Shown here: in pieces, positions 9,619 through 16,958 of the stretch
Layout of the letters: each line of letters opens with the position of its first letter
How positions within the stretch are numbered: the stretch's first letter is position 1
NCBI RefSeq assembly: GCF_026341515.1
Contig: NZ_JAPEOK010000001.1
Span: forward strand, 4,836,001-4,900,000
DNA: 64,000 nucleotides
Direction: 5' to 3'
Source: Streptomyces sp. NBC_00878
GTDB lineage: Bacteria; Actinomycetota; Actinomycetes; Streptomycetales; Streptomycetaceae
Program-made: the position numbers and the translations under genes
The notes under the pieces: generated by a model
What the model was told of the DNA's origin: nothing
Database searches by the model: none
What the model saw: only the letters and a program-made list of their open reading frames with translations

Positions 9619-9844
9619 GATCCGCACCTCTCTCACGGGGGCGGGCGGCGGCGGAAGCGATCTCGGTGTGACATGACGGGAACGATCTCGATGAGTCGTT
9701 CGTCACACTGGCGGGGAACGTGCGGGAGATCATCGTCGAGTGGGCAGTGAGGGGTGGGGAACGGGTGGGTGTAGGCAGTGGAGTTCCTGCCCACCTCTGT
9801 CACTTTGCGCGTCGACATGGCACGATCCCCGAGGCCTTCGTAAG

Positions 9845-9857
9845 TTACTGACGGTAA
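9845..9857. promoter_or_regulatory. Possible operator, short inverted repeat
   Basis: TTAC-TGACG-GTAA forms a 4+4 inverted repeat with a 5-base spacer, ending 20 bases before the NlpC/P60 start codon. No protein is assigned to it and a match this short could be chance. Confidence 0.25.
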
Positions 9858-9877
9858 ATCAACTTGGGGGTTCGTCC

Positions 9878-10957
9878 ATGGGATCCGGCAAGCGGAGCCT
9901 GACCACTACGGCCATGGCCCTGGCCTGCGCGGCAACCATCCTGTCCGCGCCGGGAGTGGCGTTCGCGGCCCCGACGCCCACGCCCACTCCCACGCCGACC
10001 CCGAGCGCAACGCCCCCGAGCACCAAGGACCTTGAAGCGGTCCGCATCAAGCTGGACACGCTCTACCACGACGCGGCGGTCGCCACGGACGCGTACAACC
10101 TCGCGGAGGAGCGGACCGAGCAGCAGTCGGCGCAGATCGTCGGGCTGGCCCGCGAGATCGTCGAGGGGCAGGCGCGGCTTGACCGGCTGAAGGACCGCGC
10201 GGGCGCCGCGGCCCGGGCCCAGTACCGCAGCGGCGGACTGCCGGACGAGGCCCAGTTGATGCTCAGCGACGACCCGCAGGAGTTCCTGGACGGCGCGGGC
10301 CGGATCCGCGAGGGCGCGCAGGCGACCAAGGGCCTGCTCGCCGAAATGAAGCGCACCCAGGACGACTTGGAGCAGTACGCGCGCGACGCGGCGGCCCAGT
10401 GGAAGAAGCTGGAGGCCAACCGCGAGGCGAAGGCCAAGGCCAAGAAGAAGATCAAGGAGCAGATCGCCGCCGCGAAGAAGGTCGAATCACAGCTGGAGAA
10501 GGAAGAGAAGCGGCGCCTGGCGAAGCTGGAGCAGCAGGCGGCGTACAAGGCACAGTCGGCCTGGCTGAGCTCCGTCGCCCTCGACAAGATCAGCGGCGAG
10601 GCGTCGGCCCAGGGCGAGAAGGCCGTGGAGTACGCGACGAAGCAGATCGGCAAGGCGTACGAATGGGGCGCCGAGGGGCCCGACACGTTCGACTGCTCGG
10701 GCCTGACCTCGCAGGCGTGGGCGGCCGCCGGGCAGGGCATTCCGCGCACCTCCCAGGAGCAGTGGAAGCAGCTCGACCACATCGCCGTCGAGGACATGCG
10801 CCCCGGCGACCTCATCATCTACAACTCCGACGCCAGCCACGTCGCGATGTACATAGGCGACGGCGCGATCGTGCACTCCCCCCGTCCGGGACGGACGGTG
10901 ACGATCGCGGGGGCGGGATCGATGCCGATACTCGGCGTCGTACGCCCCAATCAGTGA
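9878..10957 (+). CDS. Secreted NlpC/P60 peptidoglycan endopeptidase
   Basis: A cell-wall hydrolase that cleaves peptide stems of peptidoglycan outside the membrane. It has 359 residues. A signal peptide (KRSLTTTAMALACAATILSA, cleavage after VAFAA) is followed by a Pro/Thr run, a long charged coiled coil (about residues 45-225, with Lys/Glu-rich KAKAKKKIKEQIAAAKK) and a C-terminal NlpC/P60 domain. The catalytic Cys is in DTFDCSGLTSQAW; His is in SDASHVAMYIGDG and the third residue in AIVHSPRPG. The ATG at 9878 has TTGGGGG upstream. This coiled coil plus NlpC/P60 architecture resembles RipA/RipC-type hydrolases that are activated by partner proteins. Confidence 0.92.
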   Translation: MGSGKRSLTTTAMALACAATILSAPGVAFAAPTPTPTPTPTPSATPPSTKDLEAVRIKLDTLYHDAAVATDAYNLAEERTEQQSAQIVGLAREIVEGQARLDRLKDRAGAAARAQYRSGGLPDEAQLMLSDDPQEFLDGAGRIREGAQATKGLLAEMKRTQDDLEQYARDAAAQWKKLEANREAKAKAKKKIKEQIAAAKKVESQLEKEEKRRLAKLEQQAAYKAQSAWLSSVALDKISGEASAQGEKAVEYATKQIGKAYEWGAEGPDTFDCSGLTSQAWAAAGQGIPRTSQEQWKQLDHIAVEDMRPGDLIIYNSDASHVAMYIGDGAIVHSPRPGRTVTIAGAGSMPILGVVRPNQ

Positions 10958-11251
10958 CGCCCGACATGTGGCGGTTCACCGTATTGATGCCGTCAGTGGC
11001 GTGACGTGTCGCACGTGATGGGCGGCACTTTCCGGCCAGTCGCGCAACCTCGGTGGCGTGATGTACGTCATCCCGGACAAGCTGCGTCCTGCCCAATTGT
11101 GGTAGGGGATGCGGCATATGACGGTGGCCGCTTTCGGTGTGCCGGGCCTTCCGCCATTCCTTTGTGGCGGCGGCTGACGCTATGGTCCCCGTCGGTGGGT
11201 CGAGACCCCTCGGCCCACCATGCCCTCGGGGGGAGGGAAGGAACCAAGACG

Positions 11252-12784
11252 ATGCCCGCACCCGTACCGCGGCAGAGAGCGATCCCCGCCGTGGAAGGTG
11301 GTCAGGCTCGCGCCGCGTCTTCAACCGGCGGTCCGGCTCAGGCCGCGCCCGCACCCGGCGCCCTGCCCGGCCAGGCGCCGCCCTCGACGAGCCGTGACAC
11401 CGGCGTCGGCACCGGTGTAGACGCCGACCGTGGAAGCGACGCCCACCACAACGGCGTCCACGACGACGGCGTCCACGACGGCACAGCCCACGCCCACGTG
11501 AGCGGTGCCGCGCACGGCAATGCCCACAACGGCATGGCCCCGCTGACGCTGCTCGTGATCGAGGACGACCCGGCCGGCTCGCTGAACGTGCCCTCGCTCC
11601 TGGACTCGGGCGGCAAACCGATCCGTATCCGTACCGCCCGCAACCTCACCGAGGCCGAGCGGCTGCTGACCGACGACGTCCAGTGCATCCTGCTCGACCT
11701 CGCGCTGACGGCCGGCGGCCGACCGGTCGCCGGGGCCGAGGCGGACGACGAGCTGGCCATGCTCAAACACGTACTGCGGCTCGCGCCGCGGCACGCCGTC
11801 CTGGCGCTCACCGCGTCCGAGGACGCCGAGCGCGGCGCCGAGGCGGTACGCGTCGGCGCCCAGGACTACCTCTTCCGCGACGAGCTGGACGGCCGCCTGC
11901 TGAGCCGCGCGATCCGCTACGCGGTGGAGCGAAAGCGTTCCGACACGGCCGAGCGACGGCTCACCGAGTCCAAGCTGCGCGCGCAGGAGAACGCGCGTCT
12001 TGAGCGCGGCCTGCTGCCCACGCCTCTCCTGGAGGGTTCGTCGCTGCGGTTCGCCGCGCGCTACCGGCCCGGCCGTTCGCGCGCGCTGCTCGGCGGCGAC
12101 TTCTACGACACGGTCCGCACCCCCGACGGCACCGTGCACGCCATGATCGGCGACGTCTGCGGTCACGGCCCCGACGAGGCGGCGCTCGGCGTGGAGCTGC
12201 GGATCGCCTGGCGCGCGCTGACGCTGGCGGGCCTGTGCGGCGACGAACTGCTCTCCACGCTCCAGCAGGTCCTGGAGCACGAGCGCGACAACGACGAGAT
12301 CTTCGCGACGCTCTGCACGGTGGACATCGCCCCGGACGGCCGCCGCGCGGGCCTGTGCCTGGCCGGCCACCCGGCCCCGCTCATCTCGCGCCCGGCCCTG
12401 GCCCCCGCCCGCTCGCGCGCGGTCATCGGCACGGACGACGTCGGGACCCCTCCCCTTCTCCCTCCGGTGGCCGAGCTGCTCCCGTACGAGAACGGCGGCC
12501 CGGCGCTGGGCCTGCTGCCGAACGCCCGCTGGCCGCGCCGGCAGGTGGAGCTGGGCGGCGAGTGGAGTCTGATGCTCTACACGGACGGCCTGATAGAGGG
12601 CCGGACCGGCGAGGGCCGGGAGCGGCTGGGCCAGGACGGGATGGTGGACATGGTCCGCCGCCAGCTCGCGCAGGGACTGCGCGGCGAGGACCTGCTGCGA
12701 GCGGCGGTGAACGAGGCGCGGGACCTCAATGGCGGGGAGCTGACGGACGACGTGGCGGTACTGCTGCTGGACCGAGTGGCTTAG
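11252..12784 (+). CDS. Response-regulator receiver fused to PP2C/SpoIIE-type serine phosphatase
   Basis: Encodes 510 residues. A low-complexity Ala/His/Gly-rich N-terminus (about 95 residues) precedes a receiver domain and then a PPM/SpoIIE phosphatase, which usually dephosphorylates an anti-sigma antagonist. The receiver has the acidic pair in VIEDDPAGS and a phospho-acceptor Asp in CILLDLAL. The conserved Lys position reads GAQDYLFRDEL, with Arg replacing Lys, so phospho-signalling may be unusual. Phosphatase metal motifs are present: LLGGDFYD, GDVCGHGPDEAA, LYTDGLIEGR and LTDDVAVLLLD. The ATG at 11252 follows GGAAGGAACC. The upstream 294-bp gap shows no clear operator. The partner antagonist is not encoded nearby. 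Confidence 0.88.
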   Translation: MPAPVPRQRAIPAVEGGQARAASSTGGPAQAAPAPGALPGQAPPSTSRDTGVGTGVDADRGSDAHHNGVHDDGVHDGTAHAHVSGAAHGNAHNGMAPLTLLVIEDDPAGSLNVPSLLDSGGKPIRIRTARNLTEAERLLTDDVQCILLDLALTAGGRPVAGAEADDELAMLKHVLRLAPRHAVLALTASEDAERGAEAVRVGAQDYLFRDELDGRLLSRAIRYAVERKRSDTAERRLTESKLRAQENARLERGLLPTPLLEGSSLRFAARYRPGRSRALLGGDFYDTVRTPDGTVHAMIGDVCGHGPDEAALGVELRIAWRALTLAGLCGDELLSTLQQVLEHERDNDEIFATLCTVDIAPDGRRAGLCLAGHPAPLISRPALAPARSRAVIGTDDVGTPPLLPPVAELLPYENGGPALGLLPNARWPRRQVELGGEWSLMLYTDGLIEGRTGEGRERLGQDGMVDMVRRQLAQGLRGEDLLRAAVNEARDLNGGELTDDVAVLLLDRVA

Positions 12785-12839
12785 CAGCGACGCGCCCGCG
12801 CTCGTGCTCCGCTGGGTGCCGCCGTTTCCTGGCTGCCGG

Positions 12840-12915
12840 CCGTCCGTGGCTGGTCGCGCAGTTCCCCGCGCCCCCAAGAAGCCCGCGCCCCTAAGAAGGG
12901 GGCGCGAGTGTGCCG
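12840..12915. repeat. Streptomyces intergenic repeat unit
   Basis: GGCTGGTCGCGCAGTTCCCC followed by GCGCCCCCAAGAAG and GCGCCCCTAAGAAGGGGGCGC is the inverse of the GGGGCGCGACCAGCC unit near 8.6 kb. The final part can fold as a small hairpin and may end transcription of the convergent genes on either side. Confidence 0.6.
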
Positions 12916-12932
12916 GGGCCGGAAAGGAGAGC

Positions 12933-13283
12933 TCAGCGTCCGCCGTTGTACGGCCCGTACGGACCGTCGCTGCTGCTTCCGCCTCGGCGGCCGCCTCCGC
13001 CGCCGCCCGAAACCTGCCTGATGGCGGGCCGGACGTCCACGAAGAAGACGATCGTGGCGATGAGTCCGGCGATCTGCAGGAAGACCATCGGCACCAGCAG
13101 GTTCACGGCCACCGTGACGCCGAGGATGATCAGCCAGAACATCTTGGTCTGCTTGTTCGCGGCGCGATACGCGTCCTCGCGGGCCAGGCCGGCCATCACC
13201 AGCGCCACCACCGCGAGCACCAGCATGCCGAGGAAGATCAGCGACATGAAGCCGCCGAACGCGGTCAACAGCACTTGGCCCAC
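12933..13283 (-). CDS. DUF2516 family membrane protein
   Basis: A small membrane protein of 116 residues. Three hydrophobic segments are visible: GGFMSLIFLGMLVLAVVALV, MFWLIILGVTVAVNLLVPMV and LQIAGLIATIVFFVDVRPAI. A Gly-rich tail ends in DGPYGPYNGGR. The arrangement, length and position next to the HbhA-like and XRE genes match the DUF2516 family of actinobacteria. The function is unknown. Confidence 0.8.
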   Translation of the reverse strand: MGQVLLTAFGGFMSLIFLGMLVLAVVALVMAGLAREDAYRAANKQTKMFWLIILGVTVAVNLLVPMVFLQIAGLIATIVFFVDVRPAIRQVSGGGGGGRRGGSSSDGPYGPYNGGR

Positions 13284-13329
13284 CTACCCGATTCGAGTCC
13301 TCGTCCCTACGCGGTCACCGTACCCGCAG

Positions 13330-13372
13330 AACGGGTCGGGGACTCCGGTAGTGCCCGGAGTCCCCGACCCGT
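13330..13372 (-). terminator. Strong hairpin terminator after the HbhA-like gene
   Basis: A perfect stem of 18 bp (ACGGGTCGGGGACTCCGG, loop TAGTGC, then its complement) lies about 60 bp past the stop of the gene ending at 13431 and just before the start of the DUF2516 gene. There is no U-tract, as is usual in Streptomyces. Its stem is the strongest I noticed in the window's intergenic regions. Confidence 0.8.
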
Positions 13373-13430
13373 TCGCGTGACACCTGCCGCCTCTGACCCG
13401 GCGGCGCCACGCCTGCTTCGCCTACTTCGC

Positions 13431-14033
13431 CTACTTCGCGGGCGGCGTCGTCTTCTTCGCGGTGGTCTTACGGGCGGCCGGGGCCTTCTTGGCCGCGGTC
13501 TTCTTCGCCGGGGCGGGCTCGGCCTTGGCCTCGGCGGGCGTCTCGGCCTTGACCTCGACGGGCTCCGACTTCGGCTTCGGCTTCGGCTCGACGGCGACGG
13601 CCAGTTCCTCGATCTCCTCGGCGGCCTCGCCGCGCCAGGTCTTCACGGTCTGCTCACCGTGCTCGGCGACCTTCTCGTACGTCTCGCGCGCCTTCACGGC
13701 GTACTCGGCGGCCACGCCGACACCGCGGAGGGCGAAGTCCTGAGCCGTCTCACCGATCTTCTTCAGGTCGGTGTCCAGGGTGCCGATGAACTCGCTCACC
13801 TTGGTCTGAATGGTCTCCTGCGCCTCCTTGGCGCGGGCGGTGGCCTTCCCCTGAACCTCGTTCGGGTCGATGCCGCGTACGGCGTCGATACGGGCCGGCG
13901 CCTCGACACGCAGCTGCTCGACGATGCCGGGTACCTTCTTGGCCTGCTGAATGGCCAGGTCGGCGGTGCCGGCGGCGAAGTAGAGCGGGGTCGGGTCGCT
14001 GAAGGTCTTGCGCAGGTCGTCGGTGATGGCCAT
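13431..14033 (-). CDS. HbhA-like Lys/Ala-rich protein
   Basis: Encodes 200 residues resembling heparin-binding hemagglutinin-type proteins of actinobacteria. An amphipathic helical N-terminal region (MAITDDLRKTFSDPTPLYFA, then AIQQAKKVPGIVEQL) leads to a coiled-coil middle and a C-terminal tail of Lys-Ala-Pro-Thr repeats (KKTAAKKAPAARKTTAKKT). In mycobacteria such tails bind polyanions; in Streptomyces the function is unclear. The basic tail also resembles histone-like tails, so nucleic-acid binding is an alternative. A strong hairpin follows the stop. Confidence 0.75.
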   Translation of the reverse strand: MAITDDLRKTFSDPTPLYFAAGTADLAIQQAKKVPGIVEQLRVEAPARIDAVRGIDPNEVQGKATARAKEAQETIQTKVSEFIGTLDTDLKKIGETAQDFALRGVGVAAEYAVKARETYEKVAEHGEQTVKTWRGEAAEEIEELAVAVEPKPKPKSEPVEVKAETPAEAKAEPAPAKKTAAKKAPAARKTTAKKTTPPAK

Positions 14034-14134
14034 GGCGATGGTCCTCCGGGAATCGCTATCAGTTGAAGCGTGAGGGTTTTGAGTACTTTGAGGGTTTTGT
14101 CGTTCGTTACTCCGCGGCCGGCCGAGCCATACCG

Positions 14135-14689
14135 TCAGCCCGCGGAGGACTGCTGCTGGTCGTGAGGGTCGTTCGTGTCATGCGGGCGGTGCGGGTCATG
14201 CGGGTCGTTCTCCCCGGCATCGCTGCCGTCACCCGCACGAACCCTGTCAACGACGGCGCCCGGACCATCCGTCACGCCTGTTGCGCCAGTCGTGGCGGTC
14301 ACGTCCCCGACCGCCTTGATCTCGGCCTCGATGTCGATCTCGAACCCGTTCTCCTTGCGGAAGGACTCGTAGATCTGGAGCAGCACCTGCTTCTGCCGCT
14401 CGTTGAGCGTCGGGTCGGCGAGGATGACCGCACGCGTCTCCACCTCGTCCCGGTCACGCTCGGCGTCGAGGATCCCGGCACGGACGTACAGCGTCTCGGC
14501 GGAGATCCGCAGGGCCTTGGCGACCTGCTGCAACACCTCCGCGCTCGGCTTGCGCAGCCCGCGCTCGATCTGGCTCAGATACGGATTGGACACCCCGGCG
14601 GCGTCGGCGAGCTGCCGCAGGCTCAGATGCGCGTTGCGCCGCTGCTCCCGCAGGTACTCCCCGAGATTGCCGACGTTGAGTGATGCCAT
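14135..14689 (-). CDS. XRE-family transcriptional regulator
   Basis: Encodes 184 residues. A near-N-terminal helix-turn-helix (LGEYLREQRRNAHLSLRQLA, then GVSNPYLSQIERGLRKPSAE) is followed by a helical segment (LQIYESFRKENGFEIDIEAE) and a disordered Asp/His/Asn-rich tail (DPHDPHRPHDTNDPHD). The ATG at 14689 is chosen because it begins MASLNVGNLGEYL directly before the HTH; earlier frame is not conserved-looking. A perfect 20-bp palindrome lies 30-49 bp upstream of the start, consistent with autoregulation. Targets are unknown. Confidence 0.85.
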   Translation of the reverse strand: MASLNVGNLGEYLREQRRNAHLSLRQLADAAGVSNPYLSQIERGLRKPSAEVLQQVAKALRISAETLYVRAGILDAERDRDEVETRAVILADPTLNERQKQVLLQIYESFRKENGFEIDIEAEIKAVGDVTATTGATGVTDGPGAVVDRVRAGDGSDAGENDPHDPHRPHDTNDPHDQQQSSAG

Positions 14690-14718
14690 GCCTCCACCCT
14701 GCCCGCTCGCGCTAACTA

Positions 14719-14738
14719 TTGCAAGCACCTGCTTGCAA
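14719..14738. promoter_or_regulatory. Perfect palindromic operator upstream of the XRE gene
   Basis: TTGCAAGCACCTGCTTGCAA is a perfect 9+9 inverted repeat around CC, placed 30-49 bp before the regulator's start codon. It overlaps the expected promoter position, so it is most simply the regulator's own binding site. Confidence 0.7.
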
Positions 14739-14827
14739 AAGTGCGCTACGCCACTGCGGGTGAGTGCTTGAGACTGAGCACGATAGGTGTCGTATTTGCA
14801 GGGCAACTGTCGTGCCACCATTGCCGG

Positions 14828-15112
14828 TCAGCTGTCTGCCTTGATCTTCTTCATGGTGAGGTGGGATTCGAGGCACCGTACGCCGGTCAAGCCGCTCAAC
14901 TTGCCTGTGAGGAAGGCTTCACAGGCGGCGTGGTCGCCGACGGCGACGCGAAGGAAGTAGTCGGGGCGGCCGTACATGCGTCGGCACTCGATGACCTCGT
15001 CGAAGGCGGCCACGGCGGACTCGAACTCCTCGAAGCTCTTGCGGTCCTGGGAGTAGATCTCGACGTCGATTAGGCCCTCGAGGCCGCGGCCGAGGGCTTC
15101 CGGGTCGAGGAC
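14828..15112 (-). pseudogene. Lrp/AsnC regulator, C-terminal (RAM domain) fragment
   Basis: Reading leftwards from about 15112 the frame gives GVLDPEALGRGLEGLIDVEI, SQDRKSFEEFESAV and GRPDYFLRVAVGDHAACEAF, then LESHLTMKKIKADS and a stop at 14828. This is the ligand-sensing C-terminal half of an Lrp/AsnC regulator. The DNA-binding half that should precede GVLDPEAL is absent on this strand. A matching piece lies next door in the opposite orientation. Broken gene. Confidence 0.85.
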
Positions 15113-15114
15113 GC

Positions 15115-15177
15115 CTGCCTGCGCGGCTCAAACGCCTGGAAGAGGCCGACGTCATCGCCGGGTACCGGGCTCGTTGA
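15115..15177 (+). pseudogene. Lrp/AsnC HTH fragment in inverted orientation
   Basis: The plus strand reads LPARLKRLEEADVIAGYRAR followed by TGA. That is the end of the Lrp/AsnC helix-turn-helix and the start of the linker, which in an intact gene would join directly to the VLDPEALGRG of the neighbouring minus-strand fragment. About 60 bp of the ancestral gene therefore appears to have been flipped at this spot, beside the left edge of the mobile island. Confidence 0.75.
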
Positions 15178-15300
15178 GGGTTCTGCGCGCCGAGTGAACC
15201 GTTGCCTATCCGCCTGACGGAAGCGTCGATCAAGGCCACTGCGTGTACGAACGGGGACCGCAGTGGGCTGTCCGCGTCCTCGATGACCAGCAGCTGTCCG

Positions 15301-15371
15301 GTCTCTGTGATGTCCGGGCAGTCTCGGAGATCTCCGGGCAGGTGAGCTGATGTCTCAGTCATCTCCGGGTA
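15301..15371 (+). repeat. Phased 20-bp direct repeats, probable transposon end (copy 1)
   Basis: Three direct repeats are present: GTCTCTGTGATGTCCGGGCA (15301-15320), GTCTCGGAGATCTCCGGGCA (15321-15340) and GTCTCAGTCATCTCCGGGTA (15352-15371). The starts are 20 and 31 bp apart, about two and three helical turns. A TGT trinucleotide lies at 15295-15297, as at the tips of many Tn7-like elements. The block precedes a TnsA-like gene start by 60 bp. The same arrangement recurs at 51.38 kb. Most likely these are TnsB-type binding sites of a left end. Confidence 0.7.
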
Positions 15372-15430
15372 CGTCGCTGTGACTGTGTCCACGGTCGTCG
15401 TGGCTGGTAGGCGTCGTTCCGGAGGCCTGG

Positions 15431-15685
15431 ATGGATGCGTGTGAGGTGTCGGCGGAGGACGTCGATCTGGAGTACGTCAACGCGGGCGGGGTCCGTGAGC
15501 GCGGGGCGCTGGAGTGTCTGTGGTCGGTCCGGTTCGAGTCGGTACGGCCCGAGCGCCGGTTGCCGGCTTTCCGAGGGCGGGGCAACCGGTACGGCTGGTG
15601 CTGGTCAGCGACGTGTGGCGGGCATGTGGGCTACGAGTCGTGGCTGGACCGCGATCGCCTGATGCTGCTCGACTGCGACCCGCTA
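15431..15685 (+). pseudogene. TnsA-like transposase endonuclease subunit, 5' fragment
   Basis: The frame starts MDACEVSAEDVDLEYVNAGG and continues through VRFESVRPERRLPAFRG, TCGGHVGYESWLDRDRLM and LLDCDPLV. These are hallmarks of the actinobacterial TnsA-like heteromeric transposase endonuclease family: the FES glutamate, the GYESWLERD block and the DFDP block. The gene is cut at the CTAG of 15683-15686 by an insertion sequence. The continuation, VTSMSSQPFRLS, is now at 43.9 kb on the minus strand and rejoins in frame through CTA-GTG-ACA. A close paralogue fragment lies at 51545. Confidence 0.82.
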
Positions 15686-16955
15686 GTGCGTTGGCCACGA
15701 ACGTTCGCCGGGTCTGGTGATACGCCGGTCGATGTCCGGGGTGCCTGGGTCTGTCAGTCTCACTCTCGATAGCGACGTGGTTGTCGTGGGGAGTGAGGTC
15801 ATGCATGGCAGAGCCGGTCAGAGCACGGCGGTTGACTGATCAAGAGGGCCAGAGACTGCAGCAGATCGTCCGGCGGGGCCGCCATGAGTCCGTACGGGTC
15901 CGTCGGGCACTGATCATCATGGCGTCGGCGTCGGGCACTCCCGTGGCGGCGATCGCACGGCTGGCCGCCGCGCACGAGGACACCGTCCGGGACGTGATCC
16001 ATGCGTTCAACGAGAAGGGCCTGGCCGCGCTGGACCCTCGGTGGGCGGGAGGCCGTCCCCGCCTGATCAGCGATGACGAACGCGAGTTCATCATCGCGAC
16101 GGCCAGGACCCGCCCAGTCACGCTGGGACGCCCGTTCACGCACTGGAGCCTTCGCAAGCTCACCGAGTACCTGGCCCGCAACCGGGTCCGGACGGTGAAG
16201 GTCGGCCGGGAACGACTGCGGCAGATCCTGCGCGAGCACGGGATCTCGTTTCAGCGGACCCGCACCTGGAAGGAGTCCAGGGATCCCGACAAGGACGCCA
16301 AACTCGACCGCATCGAGCACGTGACCAGCCGTTTCCTGGACCGGTGCTTCGCGTTCGACCAGTTCGGTCCGCTGTCGATCCGGCCCTGCCACGGCTCCGG
16401 CTGGGCCGGGGAGAAGAAACCGGACCGGCTGCCGGCCACCTATCACCGCACTCACGGTATCCGGTACTTCCACGGCTGCTATTCCCTCGGCGATGACCAG
16501 TTGTGGGGCGTGACCCGCCGCCGCAAAGGCGGTGACCACAGCCTCTCGGCGCTGAAGTCGATCCGGGCCGCCCGCCCCGACGGCGCCCCCGTCTACGTGA
16601 TCATGGACAATTTGTCGGCGAACAAGACCCCGGCCATCCGGACCTGGGCCAGGAAGAACAAGGTCGAGTTGTGCCTGACGCCGACGAGCGCGTCGTGGGC
16701 CAACCCGATCGAGGCTCAGTTCGGGCCCCTGCGCAACTTCGTCATGGGCAACTCCAACCACCCCAACCACACCGTCCTGTCCTGGAAGCTTCAGGACTAC
16801 CTGCGCTGGCGCAACGCCAACGCCCGTCACCCCGACGTCCTGGCCGCCCAGCGCCGCGAACGCGCCAAGGTCCGCAGCGAACGCCAGCAACGCTGGGGCC
16901 GACCACGACCCAAAGCCGCCTGATCAAACCCGGCGAACGTTCGTGGCCAACGCAC
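15686..16955 (+). mobile_element. IS630-family element, copy A
   Basis: A 1,270-bp element with inverted ends GTGCGTTGGCCACGAACGTT, inserted at the TA of a CTAG (C-TA-element-TA-G). The sequence is identical in its transposase to copy B at 18.4 kb, which lies in mirror orientation on the other side of IS701. The CTAG it entered is the IS701 target duplication on the TnsA-like side. Confidence 0.92.
15805..16923 (+). CDS. IS630-family transposase, copy A
   Basis: A DDE transposase of 372 residues from the ATG at 15805 (MAEPVRARRLTDQEGQ). All three acidic residues appear present: Asp in CFAFDQFGPL, Asp in VIMDNLSANK and Glu in SWANPIEAQFG. The N-terminal HTH region and the RWAGGRPRL linker match the solo copy at 3.5 kb, but here the active site is intact. 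The frame remains open 24 bases further upstream from a TTG, but the ATG gives the same start as the related protein. Confidence 0.93.
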   Translation: MAEPVRARRLTDQEGQRLQQIVRRGRHESVRVRRALIIMASASGTPVAAIARLAAAHEDTVRDVIHAFNEKGLAALDPRWAGGRPRLISDDEREFIIATARTRPVTLGRPFTHWSLRKLTEYLARNRVRTVKVGRERLRQILREHGISFQRTRTWKESRDPDKDAKLDRIEHVTSRFLDRCFAFDQFGPLSIRPCHGSGWAGEKKPDRLPATYHRTHGIRYFHGCYSLGDDQLWGVTRRRKGGDHSLSALKSIRAARPDGAPVYVIMDNLSANKTPAIRTWARKNKVELCLTPTSASWANPIEAQFGPLRNFVMGNSNHPNHTVLSWKLQDYLRWRNANARHPDVLAAQRRERAKVRSERQQRWGRPRPKAA

Positions 16956-16958
16956 TAG

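Noticed and set aside
9620..9877. Possible c-di-AMP (ydaO-type) riboswitch before the NlpC/P60 gene
   Set aside because: Such riboswitches often precede Streptomyces cell-wall hydrolase genes, but I could not find the conserved core segments here.
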